In this document: positions 12,506 to 23,427 of the stretch, piece after piece
Position numbering within the stretch: position 1 is the stretch's first letter
Layout of the letters: every line of letters starts with the position of its first letter
Source of the DNA: Bos javanicus
Lineage: Eukaryota > Chordata > Mammalia > Artiodactyla > Bovidae
Reading direction: 5' to 3'
Assembly: GCF_032452875.1 (NCBI RefSeq)
Contig: NC_083876.1
Location: 4,216,001 to 4,280,000, forward strand
DNA: 64,000 bases
Notes under the pieces: generated by a model
Told to the model about the DNA's origin: nothing
Databases searched by the model: none
Seen by the model: only the letters and a program-made list of their open reading frames with translations
Position numbers and translations under genes: made by a program

Positions 12506-12868
12506 AAAGATGGTAACAATAACCCGGTGTACGAGACAGCAAAAGAGACACTGATGTATAGAACAGTCTTATGGACTCCGTGGGAGAGGGAGAGGGTGGG
12601 AAGACTTGGGAGAATGGCAATGAAACATGTAAAATATCATGTAGGAAACGAGTTGCCAGTCCAGGTTCGATGCATGATGCTGGATGCTTGGGGCTGGTGC
12701 ACTGGGACGGCCCAGAGGGATGGTATGGGGAGGGAGGAGGGAGGAGGGTTCGGGATGGGGAACACATGTATACCTGTGGCGGATTCATTTTGATATTTGG
12801 CAAAACTAATACAATTATGTAAAGTTTAAAAATAAAATAAAATTAGAGAAAAAAAAATAAAATAAAAT
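12506..12868 (+). other. L1 3'UTR with G-rich tract and A-rich tail
   Basis: The 3'UTR follows the ORF2 stop. At 12,727-12,760 there are several closely spaced GGG/GGGG runs separated by one or a few bases, a potential G-quadruplex on the sense strand. The terminal block ACCTGTGGCGGATTCATTTT is shared with the truncated copy at 31,467. The tail is mixed AAAAT units rather than pure A. Confidence 0.88.
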
Positions 12869-12885
12869 AAAAAGTGGAAATTTAG
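12869..12885 (+). repeat. 3' target-site duplication of full-length L1
   Basis: This is a perfect copy of the 17-bp direct repeat at 4,284-4,300 and marks the right end of the insertion. Confidence 0.95.
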
Positions 12886-13300
12886 CAATTATGAAATAAA
12901 ATAACTGAAATGAAAAAGTTTTCTTATTATTATAAAAAATATATCAATAATTGTACAATTGGGACAGTCAAATAAAATTATACTATATGTCTACTATATT
13001 TGTAATATAGGGAAAATGAAGGAAAAGTTGAGAGTGGGAAAAAGGTAGTGGGGATTCTGAAGTCAGATGTGGAAAGTGAGAATGTTACTTGCTTTCTATA
13101 TCTAACTTCTAACTTCCTTTATATATCTAATATTAACTTCAAATAAATAACCAAAACATTTCCCTTACTGAAACTGTTAACTCCTTTGGCCAATTTTCCT
13201 CTGCTTCAAAGCTAGGGAAAACTTTAGATAAATCCATCTGCCTTCCTTTGCTGTACTCACTCTGAGTTATTAAACATGAATAGGAAACATCTTGTAATTT
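12886..13300. other. Unassigned AT-rich DNA
   Basis: No gene or repeat family was recognised between the L1 target-site duplication and the next SINE. Confidence 0.5.
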
Positions 13301-13312
13301 AATAATTAGAGT

Positions 13313-13817
13313 GAAAGTAAAAGTCTCTCAGTCATGTTTGACTCTTTGTGACCCCATGGACTATACTCTCCATGGAATTCTCCAGGCCAGATTACTGGAG
13401 TGGGTAGCCTTTCCCTTCTCCAGGAGATTTCCCTAACCCAAGGATCGAACTCAGGTCTCACACATTGCAGGTGGATTCTTTACCAGCTGAGCCACAAAGG
13501 AAGCCCTGAAGACCACAGTGCATAGACTGTCCCTTCTCCAGGGGATCTTCCTGACCAGGAATCAATCCAGGGGTCTCCTGCATTGCAGGCGGATTCTTTA
13601 TCAACTGAGCTATCAGTTCAGTTCAGTTCAGTCACTCAGTCGTGTCCGACTCTTTGGGACCCATGAACCACAGCACGCCGGGCCTCCCTGTTCATCACCA
13701 ACTCCCGGAGTCCACCCAAATCCATGTCCATTGAGTCGGTGATGCCATCCAACCATCTCATCCTCTGTCATCCCCCTCTCCTCCTGCCCTCAATCTTTCC
13801 CAGCATCAGGGAAGCCC
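13313..13817 (-). mobile_element. Composite Bov-tA dimer with embedded BovB 3' end
   Basis: The unit is bounded by direct repeats AATAATTAGAGT at 13,301-13,312 and 13,818-13,829. Read on the minus strand it starts with GGGCTTCC (a tRNA-derived Bov-tA head), passes into a BovB 3' segment (13,615-13,808) ending in repeated GAACT, then resumes a Bov-tA head with GCTCAG, and ends as a second Bov-tA monomer. One target-site duplication encloses everything, so the unit either moved as a chimera or is a Bov-tA2 invaded near its 5' end by a truncated BovB. I cannot separate these from sequence alone. Confidence 0.85.
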
Positions 13818-13829
13818 AATAATTAGAGT

Positions 13830-15120
13830 AAATATATCTAATTGTCATATCAGAGTAAGTATATTTAGTATCAGTCCAACCCTCAACATTACTCATTTAT
13901 CCTATGTTTACATAAAGAATTCAGGATCTATATTCTTTAAAACTCTTCCAATTTAATCTCCTTAAATATCAGAATCTGCTCTCCTCACTTTCACCTATTG
14001 AAAACCATCACGTGGTTACTCTTGCTTCATTCAGCCACTAAATGTAACCTCATTTGCCAAATGTCCTCATTCCCAGCCTCCTGAGAGGCATACATCTTAT
14101 AATTTCCCTTTTCACCCAGTATTTTAATCCTTCTGTATTGAATCTTTCAAATCAGCATTAAATATGCTTCAACATCTCTTTTTAAAAATTCAGATCTCAT
14201 GCTGTATCATAATTCTTCCTGACTCCCTTGATAGAGAGCTTTTACTGTTTCTTCTTTCTGATATAACATTTCTACATCTGTACTATTGAAATTTGAGGAT
14301 AACACATTTCACTCCAATAAGCTTCTCTTGCTAAAATTACCAGTGGCCTGTGTTTTAACATTGTCTTTAAATAACATTTCATATTTCATGCTTTTCTTTT
14401 AATTATCTTCTCCTTGTTTTATATGTTTTATCCTTCACTATATCCTGATTAGTCTACTTTTTAATCTCAAGAATTTGTATTTTTCTTCTCATTCAGTTCT
14501 TAAATGATTTCCCTTACTCCTATGTAGTCAACATGATATTCTGATGTATTCCAAATCTAGATTTTTAGACCAGGTTTATTAACCTGGATACCTATTTGAA
14601 CTACAGACATCAAAATTTATGATAATATCATCATGCCTAAGGCTGAAAATACTAGTGTCTCCTCAGACAGCTTTCTTCTCTTATGATCCTTCTTTGTGAA
14701 CACCTACGGCTAAACATGTACTCAACTAGAAACTTTGTCATCATCCTTGAAATTCTGTCTTTCTATCTAACAGTTGAATTGCCAATCAATTTTTGAATCT
14801 TGTGAATTTTCTAGATATGTGGACCACTTTTTTGCCATTTTTCATGTCTTATCTTAGAATCTCCTCATTTCATTATGGTTGTTATGGTATTTGTTTAATC
14901 TTCAGTCTTATATCCAGATGGTATATACCACAGTTTGTATGCATTGTGTAAATCACAAAATTAATAGCATCACTACTCAATTAAAATACTTCAATAGCTC
15001 ACTATTTCATTGCTGTTAAGATAAATATAAAATAAAAAATAAAAAAAGCCTTTTTAATATGGCTTTGTTACTGGTGTAAGAAATTTCCAATCTTGATTTA
15101 GGTATTTTGAAAGTAATTAT
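13830..15120 (+). repeat. Ancient LINE-like interspersed repeat remnant
   Basis: From about 14,000 to 15,100 the sequence vaguely follows an old mammalian repeat, with phrases like TCATCATCCTTGAAATTCTG and CTTCAATAGCTCACTATTTC. I recall this pattern from ancient LINE 3' regions but cannot name the family. There is no coding potential. The first part, 13,830-14,000, is unassigned. Confidence 0.35.
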
Positions 15121-17700
15121 GTTAAATGCTATAAGGATAAAGATGGAGCACTATATTAATTAAGCAATTAATATAAAAATTGTCTCAAAATTTTAGTAAC
15201 TTAAATATAAAAACATTTCTTTCTAGTAGTATTTCTATAATATATTTCTGTGAGAGGCAGTGGAAAGCACATTTCTGAAGACTCATTTAAAGATCCAGGA
15301 GTCCCTCCCATCTCCACCACATGATATCCAAGTTGTTCTGGAGGTCATCACCCCATGACAGAAGATTATTATGGACAGTGTGATGATCACTTCTAGAAAT
15401 ATAACATATTACTTCAATTTTTTAGATCTAAGCCAATGTCTGAAATTTTGTGAAATAAGATCTAGCTATATGCCTACCAGGAAGTTTTAAGTTTGATAAT
15501 ATGAGTAGATTCTGTTCATGCTGTGTGAGAAACGGATGTGCCCCCATGATAGAAACTTTAATCGCTAAATCAGAACACATGCCCACTTGACCGAATTATT
15601 GTCAGTTAATCATAACCAAACTCTTCTAGAGTTAGTCTTATCTCCTTTTTTTCTTCTTTCTATGTTAAGCATTTATATGCTGACTCAATCTGTCCTTGGC
15701 CACTGTCGTCTGACCACTCTGAGGATGAGGCCAAAAGAATCACAGATTTGTTCCACCTGATATCATTCCATTTGAGCCAAGAAATGCCTACCTCTAGAAT
15801 TCTTATGTCAACAAATAAAGTCTGGTTTCTTTAAGCCAGTCTAATCAGGCCTTCTACAACTTGCAGGTAAAACATTCTTAACAGATGTATCTACCATCTA
15901 GGATCTTGTAATTTAGTATTTCTTTTGTTCTTAGGCATATTAGTTTGTCTGTTACTGTTCTACATATTTTCTGTTAATATTTAAATAGCAAAATATGATA
16001 CATATTATGAATATTTCTTTATATGTTAAAACAATGTGTATGTGCTTGCTATGAACAACAAGAAGGCTGAAATTGTCCAATTCCTGTAAAGTTTAGATTT
16101 TTAAAATTGTATTTTGTATTTTCTGTGATTATTAACTTGGAAGTTTAGTAAATAAACTTTAAGAAATTAGTGACTTGAATATAAAAGATAATTTTTCAAA
16201 TATATTCTAAATGTTATTTAATATCTTTTTATTTATAAGAAAACTTTTTTATTTGCTAACTCTTTAAAGTTCATCCTCCTCAATATGTGCTTCTACCTGT
16301 GTATTGGTAGAGGGAGATATATATCTACATATACATTTTTTTTTCTATACATGATGACACAAAATTAAATGTGAATCTTTGATCTAACTTCTTACCCTGG
16401 AACCCCAAATTATGTTTTTAAAATACCTTTTTCTTTCCAGTATTTAGAGTGATAAATTGTGGTCTTCAATTTTACTATTTTATGACATCTAAATAGTTTC
16501 CAATAGTTGGAGCTAAAGATGTATACCCTAACATGATGATTACAGACATGGGTCATTTTTTACATGGATAGTCCCTCTGTTTAAATATGTAAGCAAATAT
16601 ATATATTAAAAAGCAGGTATATGTTAATTAGCAAAAAAATCATCAAATAAAAGTATAGCTTTAAGGCATTAACCAAACTGAAAGTGTACATAAAATAAGT
16701 TAGAAAATGTGAAATCCTTGTTTTAAATTATGGTTTGGGCTAATATTTTAAGATATTTACCTAAGTCTTGATGTAGATGAACACAAAATACTTGTTCCTC
16801 ATATTGTTAAAAAAGTAAATTAGGCAACTGTGGGACATCTAGGGAATCCAAGATTCAACTGGTTCATGTAGTTGAAACACAAGGAAATCTCATAAACAAA
16901 CAAAGCCATACATCTGTCAAATGCATCTTCAACCACATTAAAATCCTGATTTCTAATATTTGGATGACAGCTTATAAAGACATGGTCTTATCATACTTCT
17001 TCAACTTGAAACTTAATGAAAGTACTAATGTTTATCAAGATAGATAATACCTGTTTTCATCCTGTTCAAGGTACTGTAAAAGCTGACAACTTTGAAATGA
17101 TTGATGACATTTTTTTGGGGGGGAGGGTCAAAGAAAATCCTTAGTATTCTAATTACTTGTGGGACTGTTTTGATTCTTAACAACTTATAGACTTTTATGA
17201 ATTTTGTAAAGAAAATATATCACACATTGTGGTGTCCTATTTTGTCCTGCACTGCATGCATTGGTATCCAACACTATAATGTGATTCTGAAATTTTTTTC
17301 AAGTGCCTTGAAGCTGAGTCTCTATAAGTTAAGCCTTGAGTCATCATCTTTTCAAATTGAATTGTAAAAAATAAGGCAAAAATACAAAGGTTCCAAACCA
17401 TATAACATTCATTGGTTTAATTGACAATGCATGAAATAATGTATTAAATTCAGCAGAAGTTTCACTCTTTTAGAAATAAGAAATGGCCACTCTACAAACA
17501 ATTTAAAAATTAAGAGTAAATCCATATTGTGGTTCATTTGTTGGAGTTCTATGAATGCATGAGTGAGTTAAAACCCTTAAAATTCAAAGTCCCCCAAGTT
17601 CACAATTATGAATACTGCTTTGGTTAAGTTAGCAGTCAATAGTAAGATACTTGAGAAAAACAGCTATGTAAATTCTCCCATTTAATGTATATGCAAGTAC
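15121..17700. other. Unassigned AT-rich DNA, possible old repeat pieces
   Basis: No gene is seen. Around 15,190-15,500 there is faint resemblance to an old mammalian interspersed repeat. Around 15,540-15,870 the sequence ends in an AATAAAGTCTGG block that could be an LTR-like polyadenylation region. Neither was firm enough to name. The rest is unique AT-rich DNA. Confidence 0.35.
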
Positions 17701-17719
17701 ATACCTGCAGAACCCTGAA

Positions 17720-18090
17720 AACCCTGAAGAAAATAGTTGAATATTATTTTCCTCAGATGACCTTAAGATTGAAACATGGATTTGTAATCCTTTCCTTACT
17801 GACATGGACAGCAAATCAATGATGCAAACCTTGCCAAAAATGACCTCACTGACTTTAAGGACAAAATGAATGACGCTTCATAAATTTCTCTCAACAAGTC
17901 TTAGAGAATTTTGTTGCTCCTTGACACAAACTTATCTTTTGTCAAAGTGAGCTATGGAAGTTTTTTTATTATTATTATTATTATTTTATATGCTCTTTTG
18001 ATTCAGGGTTTCAGCACTTATTGTCATAAAAATGACAAGTGAAAAATTGATTGGGAATCAAATACAGCAGTTTGCTTTACAAAAGACCAC
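17720..18090 (+). pseudogene. hAT-superfamily transposase C-terminus relic
   Basis: Several plus-strand frames read like the C-terminal dimerisation region of hAT transposases and their domesticated relatives (ZBED, FAM200, SCAND3, GTF2IRD2-like proteins). About 17,728-17,750 gives EYYFP, and 17,755-17,805 gives DDLKIETWICNPF. About 17,880-17,930 gives FLSTSLREFCCSL, comparable to the family's SLxxFWCSL. After an (ATT)n insertion at 17,961-17,986, GFS and then ALIVIKM match the GFSALTAIK-type block in shifted frames. The order of the blocks is that of the family. At least three frameshifts and several stops make it dead. It may be an old Charlie-type transposon or a pseudogene of a domesticated gene. 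The match is by memory of family motifs, not by search. Confidence 0.6.
17961..17986 (+). repeat. (ATT)n microsatellite
   Basis: Short run of ATT/TTA triplets, preceded by T7, lying inside the hAT-like relic. Confidence 0.9.
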
Positions 18091-18270
18091 TCAATAATTT
18101 AAATCTATTTTTGAGACAAACAAAACATTTTAATAGAAATATGTAAGGGGGAATAAATTTGACTTTTTTATTTATATGCATAATTTCCTTTTTTTCTTGA
18201 AAGTAGAAGGTATTTAATGCTCTGCCTCAACAGTTTCAAACTCTTTCCTGAATGTTCCTTATTACACCTA

Positions 18271-18542
18271 CTGCTGCTGCTGCTTCTAAGTCGTCATGTC
18301 TGACTCTGTGCGACCCCATAGACAGCAGCCCACCAGGCTCCCCCGTCGCTAGGATTCTCCAGGGTAGCACACTGTAGTGGGTTCCCATTTCCTTCTCCAA
18401 TGCTAGAAAGTGGAAAGTGAAAGTGAAGTTGCTCAGTTGTGTCTGACTCTTAGCAACCCCATGAACTGCAGCCTACCAGGCTCCTCCATCCATGTGATTT
18501 TCCAGGCAAGAGTACTGGAATGGGGTGCCATTGCCTTCTCCG
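18271..18542 (-). mobile_element. Bov-A2 SINE
   Basis: Complete dimeric Bov-A2 in reverse orientation. Its (AGC)n tail reads CTGCTGCTG at the left end and its GGAGAAGGCAATGG start lies at the right. The target-site duplication TTATTACACCTA is perfect at 18,259-18,270 and 18,543-18,554. Confidence 0.95.
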
Positions 18543-18852
18543 TTATTACACCTAGCCTTAAACAAAAAATAATGCTTCATAAGGTTTGCTTTCTTGAAAT
18601 TCTCCCAAAGTGCAATTTGGTTATTTAATAAAAATCTATATATAGTCATATATGTGGGAAGTATAATTTCTATCTTCACTTCCCTAAGCAGTGTCTTTTT
18701 GAGACCATTGCCCCTTAATTGTCTTAATAAAAAAATAAAAATATAAAAAAAAATAAAAGAAAGTCCTTGCCCTTTAAGTTTCCTGTAACTTGTTTATAAA
18801 TTCTGACCCCTACTCCTTTTCTCATGACTTTGGCAACTGCTTCAAGCCTGAT

Positions 18853-19140
18853 AGGGCTTTCCTCATAGATTAGTAGGCAAAGAATCTGCCTGCAATGCAG
18901 GAGACCCCAGTTTGATTCCTGAGTCAGAAAGATCCCTTGGGAAAGGAATAGGCTACCCACTCCAGTATTCTTGGGCTTCCTTTGTGGCTCAGCTTTTAAA
19001 GTGTCCACCTGCAATGCTGGAGACCTGGGTTCAATCCCTAGGTTACCCACTCTAGTATTCTGGCCTGGAGAATTCCATGGACTGTATAGTCCATGGGGTC
19101 CCTAAAAATCAGACACCACTGAGTGGCTTTCATTTTCATG
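18853..19140 (+). mobile_element. Bov-tA2 SINE (tRNA-derived dimer)
   Basis: Two tRNA-like heads (AGGGCTTTCC at 18,853 and GGGCTTCCTTTGTGGCTCAG near 18,972) are followed by the shared CTCCAGTATTCTGGCC body and BovB-like tail ending in CACTGAGTGGCTTTCATTTT. The second monomer lacks part of its tRNA-related region. No clear target-site duplication is visible. Confidence 0.88.
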
Positions 19141-19306
19141 ACTAAAATTTAAATAATATTCTGCATTTGTAAATAAATCATCTGAAAGCCTGTCCTCTTG
19201 CTTTCTTTGCCTCTACTTTCCAATGACCTTATAATTGATTCTTTCAAGAATATTTTTCTTTGGCCACACCATAGACTTTATAATTAGCCTAAACTCTTCT
19301 ACCTTT

Positions 19307-19492
19307 GTGGCTCAGCTGGTAAAGAATCCACCTGTAATGTGGGAGACCTGGGTTCTATCCCTGGGTTGAGAAGATCTCCTGGAGAGGGGAAAGGCTACCC
19401 ACTCCAGTATTCTGGCCTACAGAATTCCATGGACAATATAGTATAGTACTTGGAGTCACAGAGTCAGACATGACTAAGCAAATTTCACTTCA
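19307..19492 (+). mobile_element. Bov-tA SINE, 5' slightly truncated
   Basis: Single monomer starting at GTGGCTCAGCTGGTAAAG, so the first bases of the tRNA head are missing. The direct repeat CTTCTACCTTT at 19,296-19,306 and 19,493-19,503 is its target-site duplication. Confidence 0.92.
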
Positions 19493-19583
19493 CTTCTACC
19501 TTTAAATCAGAATTTCATATATTTAATTCCTGACCATTCCTATAGCTACAAATTTCCATTTATCTAACACTTAGAATACAGGA

Positions 19584-21052
19584 ATTACAAAGCTAGTGGA
19601 GGTGATGGAATTCCAGTTGAGCTCTTTCAAATCCTGAAAGATGATGCTGTGAAAGTGCTGCACTCAATATGCCAGCAAATTTGGAAAACTCAGCAGTGGC
19701 CACAGGACTGGAAAAGGTCAGTTTTCTTTCCAATCCCAAAGAAAGGCAATGCCAAAGGATGCTCAAACTACCACACAATTGCACTCATCTCACATGCTAG
19801 TAAAGTAATGCTCAAAATTCTCCAAGCCAGGCTTCAGCAATATGTGAACCGTGAACTTCCTGATGTTCAAATTGGTTTTAGGAAAGGCAGAGGAACCAGA
19901 GATCAAATTGCCAACATCCACTGGATCCTCGAAAAAGCAAGAGAGTTCCAGAAAAAGATCTATTTCTGCTTTATTGACTATGCCAAAGCCTTTGACTGTA
20001 TGGATCACAATCAACTCTGGAAAATTCTGAAAGAGATGGAAATATCAGACCACCTGATCTGTCTCTTGAGAAATTTGTATGCAGGTCAGGAAACAACAGT
20101 TAGAACTGGACATGGAACAACAGACTGGTTCCAAATAGGAACAGGAGTTCGTCAAGGCTGTATATTGTCACCCTGTTTATTTAACTTATATGCAGAGTAC
20201 ACCACGAGAAACCCTGGACTGGAAGAAACACAAACTGGAATCAAGATTGCCGGGAGAAATATCAAGAACCTCAGATATGCAGATGACACCACCCTTATGG
20301 CAGAAAGTGAAGAGGAACTCAAAAGCCTCTTGATGAAAGTGAAAGTGGAGAGTGAAAAAGGTGGCTTAAAGCTCAACATTCAGAAAACGAAGATCATGGC
20401 ATCTGGTCCCACCACTTCATGGGAAATCGATGGGGAAAGAGTGGAAACAGTGTCAGACTTTATTTTTCTGGGCTCCAAAATCACTACAGATGGTGACTGC
20501 AGCCATGAAATTAAAAGGCGCTTACTCCTTGGAAGGAAAGTTATGACCAACCTAGATAGCATATTCAAAAGCAGAGCCGTTACTTTGCCAACAAATGTTC
20601 ATCTAGTCAAGGCTATGGTTTTTCCCGTGGTCATGTATGGATGTGAGAGTTGGACTGTGAAGAAGGCTGAGCGCCGAACAATTGATGCTTTTGAACTGTG
20701 GTGCTGGAGAAGACTCTTGAGAGTCCCTTGGACTGCAAGGAGATTCAACCAGTCCATTCTAAAGGAGATCAGCCCTGGGATTACTTTGGAAGGAATGATG
20801 CTAAAGCTGAAAGTCCAGTACTTTGGCCACCTCATGCGAAGAGTTGACTCATTGGAAAAGACTCTGATGCTGGGAGGATTGGGGGCAGGAGGAGAAGGGG
20901 ACGACAGAGGATGAGATGGCTGGATGGCATCACTGACTCAATTGACATGAGTCTGAGTGAACTCCGGGAGTTGGTGATGGACAGGAAGCCTGGCCGTGCT
21001 GCGATTCATGGAGTCGCAAAGTCGAACACGACTGAGGGACTGATCTGATCTG
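19584..21052 (+). mobile_element. BovB LINE, 5'-truncated, well preserved
   Basis: The copy starts just upstream of the reverse transcriptase domain and extends to a 3' end of repeated CTGAT units. Most of the coding region is open. It shares diagnostic residues (GGLKLN, GPTTSW, ITTDG, LPTNVH) with the minus-strand copy at 24,452-25,998 but not with most other copies here. I found no convincing target-site duplication. Confidence 0.93.
19649..20914 (+). pseudogene. BovB reverse transcriptase fragment, 421 codons open
   Basis: This frame covers the BovB reverse transcriptase and C-terminal region, the enzyme that copies BovB and probably Bov-tA/Bov-A RNAs by target-primed reverse transcription. 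The catalytic blocks FIDYAKAFD (nt near 19,970-19,996) and LRYADDTTLM (near 20,270-20,300) are intact. The start Met is internal: the homologous reading frame is open upstream to the truncation point, so this is not a genuine start. A single-base loss in the GGAGG run near 20,875 shifts the frame, giving an aberrant GLGAGGEGDDRG end instead of the normal C-terminus. The endonuclease and 5'UTR are absent, so it cannot move by itself. Confidence 0.85.
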
Positions 21053-21825
21053 ATCTGGAAAATCAAATAAGATAAACATAAGCATACCTCATTATATAGC
21101 AGTAAATACTGTATCTCAAGAAAACAATTTATAATAGATCAAAACAGATATTTTTCTCTTAATTGAGTTTAAGTAATTTTTGAAGAATTCTGTGATCTGC
21201 AAAAGTTTAAGAATTACAGTCATTATTATTGCATATATACGTCTATTGATATATAGGTGTATGTCCATACATTAATGCATATATAGGTGTATATACACAT
21301 ACATATACTATTATTTATTAACTTATAGAGATTGTTCATTGAAAGAGGCATGTTAGCTATTTACTCAACATAATCTTTCCTCTAAATTTTTAATATCCAA
21401 AAGAGCAGGAGTGGTGTATTCTGTTTCCTTATATCCAACTATATCCATAACAAACTCTGTACATGCTTTGTACTTAATAAAACCCCCAATTTCAAAATAA
21501 TGCATATTATTTGAGTATCTATTTAGGTTTGAGAATGAAACATAATAAGAATATCAGAATAATAAACATTATCAGAATAAGGAAGGAGATTAATGAACAC
21601 ATAGTTATTGCAAGCAAGAGAAGACTGACTGGAAATGAGTTGATCAAAAAAAACCCAAAAAACTACCAATTATAGTGAATAAAAATAAAGAACAAAAAAT
21701 AAGAAAGTATGTAATTGTTATAACTAAATCTGAACAGGAAAAGCAAGTCTATCAAATTTCATGAAAAGTATATTTGCATACCACAAAAAAAGGTAAGCAA
21801 ACCTAAGTCTATTTAAACTAGACTT
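21053..21825. other. Unassigned AT-rich DNA
   Basis: No gene or clear repeat was found. It contains imperfect TATAYA-rich stretches near 21,220-21,310. Confidence 0.5.
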
Positions 21826-22026
21826 TCTTAACCTCTAGGCAATGGTCCTTTTGAGATGGCTAATTCTTTGATGTGGCATCTGCTCTGTGTCTTAAAAGAT
21901 TCTTAGCAGCTTCTTTGTCTCTACCACTTGTTTTCAATGACAATCTCCTCCTGCAGTTGTGACAAACAAGTTTCTCAACATTTCAGAATATCCTGAAGGA
22001 GGCAGAAACATCCTGATTGAGACCCA
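21826..22026 (-). mobile_element. MER5-like hAT-Charlie non-autonomous DNA transposon
   Basis: The sequence follows a MER5-type element in reverse: a TTTCTTAACCTCTAGGCA end, then GGCTAATTCTTTGATGTGGC, CTTAGCAGCTTCTTTGTCTC and GCAGTTGTGACAAACAAG. These are the recognisable blocks of this small palindromic-ended family, which has no coding capacity. Divergence is high, as expected for an ancient element. The family name is from memory. Confidence 0.7.
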
Positions 22027-22682
22027 GTAATTTAAGGAAAGGCATAATAAATCATCTCCCACTCCTTTATGGAGTCTAACTTTCTCTGCTTTTGTGGAGG
22101 AGGGTGAATTTTCATCTCCTTAGCTCATGAAGCAGAAGTTGGGGGACTTAGAAGAACAATGTATCCCACAGCAGGCAATTAGGAAAATAACAAGCATAAA
22201 AATAGAAGGAAAAAAAAAAGAAAAAGAAAATATTTTTATGAAGAAGAGTTAAAGTAGAGCTAATAAAAAGAGCAAAATTCAAATAAAAAATATGCCAGTG
22301 GTATAATGTGCTCCTTCACAAACTCTAGAAGTATATTTATCTTTATTTTTTTTCTTTCCTTTTTCAAGCATCTAGTGTATACAATTTCAGCTGCTCTTTT
22401 TTGTAGGAAAAATTTACTGTTTTATACCATTTTGAAATGTAAAGATTTCTGGAGGGCATTACACAGCAAGCCCTAAAATTTGCATTACAATATCTGATTG
22501 AGAATCATTGTATTACTTGGCTACTGCTGTTTTGTATTGATTGTACACTGTTTCATTAGACTGCCTTCAAAACTTTATTCCAAATGCTTTATAGATTCTC
22601 TAATTTCAATAACTGCCCTGAGACTGTGACTCTATATGTGACTAAAAATGTATACTGCAGGACAGCAATGCTAGTCAGTGAT
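22027..22682. other. Unassigned AT-rich DNA
   Basis: No gene was seen. Poly-A-rich sequence occurs near 22,208-22,232. Confidence 0.45.
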
Positions 22683-22691
22683 TTAGCCATT

Positions 22692-22956
22692 GCTAAGTCA
22701 CTTCAATCGTGTCCAACTCTGTGCGACCCCATAGACGGCAGCCCACCAGGCTCCCCCATCCCTGGGATTCTCCAGGCAAGAATACTGGAGTGGGTTGCCA
22801 TTTCCTTCTCCAATGCATGAAAGTGAAAAGTGAAAGTGAAGTTGCTCAGTCGTGTCTGAACCTCAGCGACCCCATGGACTGCAGCCTTCCAGGCTCCTCC
22901 GTACATGCGATTTTCCAGGCAAGAGTACTGGAGTAGGGTGCCATTGCCTTCTCCAA
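22692..22956 (-). mobile_element. Bov-A2 SINE
   Basis: Dimeric Bov-A2 in reverse orientation with a much reduced AGC tail. TTAGCCATT at 22,683-22,691 and 22,957-22,965 is the target-site duplication. Both monomers are complete. Confidence 0.93.
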
Positions 22957-23149
22957 TTAGCCATTACAACAATTGAAATGTGAAGGCTCTGTATGGCTTT
23001 CATAATTCATATTGATTAGGACTGCTCTGTGAGTTGAACAATTTGGATGGATGTTTGGTTTAAATATATGTTCATTTATATAGTTTTCTTTTTTTTCCTT
23101 TTCCCAGAATGTGATATGCATTCCCAGAAATATGGGAATTTTTTGGTTT

Positions 23150-23270
23150 TATTTTTGGTTTTATTTAAATTTATTTAATTTAATTAAATTAATTTATTAA
23201 ATTAAATTAAACTAAATTAAATTAATTGAATTAAATTTATTTAATTTATTTATTAAAATTTGGTTTTATT
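23150..23270. repeat. AT-only low-complexity block (AAATT-like)
   Basis: Almost pure A/T built of AAATT and AATTT units, with an internal near-palindrome centred around 23,180-23,240. It may form a hairpin or be an unwinding element. Confidence 0.85.
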
Positions 23271-23427
23271 TTTCAACTTTATCTATGACAATTGCAATAA
23301 AGCTAGAATCCTCTGAGTGCATAGTAAAATTTAGGATTTTGGGTAGAATCGGTCAGATTCTGTTTAGCCCCTATCCTAGGATTTATGCTGATTTAATTCC
23401 ATTATACATTGCTCTCCCCTTTAAAGA

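Larger units (their letters stand above)
4301..12868 (+). mobile_element. Full-length ruminant L1 (L1-BT type) retrotransposon
   Basis: The element is about 8.57 kb: 5'UTR 4,301-7,707, ORF1 7,708-8,634, a short intergenic gap, ORF2 8,686-12,505 with one frameshift, and a 3'UTR with an A-rich tail ending near 12,868. A perfect 17-bp target-site duplication flanks it. The 5' end carries a YY1-like site and appears complete. The 3'UTR has a G-rich tract at 12,727-12,760 and AATAAA near 12,830, then an interrupted tail of AAAAT units. Perfect duplications and an intact ORF1 indicate a recent insertion. L1 family membership is certain; the exact subfamily name is from memory of ruminant L1s and should be confirmed by search. 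Confidence 0.95.

Noticed and set aside
15540..15870. Possible LTR ending in AATAAAGTCTGG
   Set aside because: Only the end looked LTR-like. I could not identify the other terminus or a target-site duplication.
18853..18925. tRNA-like sequences at heads of Bov-tA SINEs
   Set aside because: They have box A/B-like features but are SINE heads joined to Bov-A bodies with BovB tails, not functional tRNA genes. The same holds for all Bov-tA copies here.
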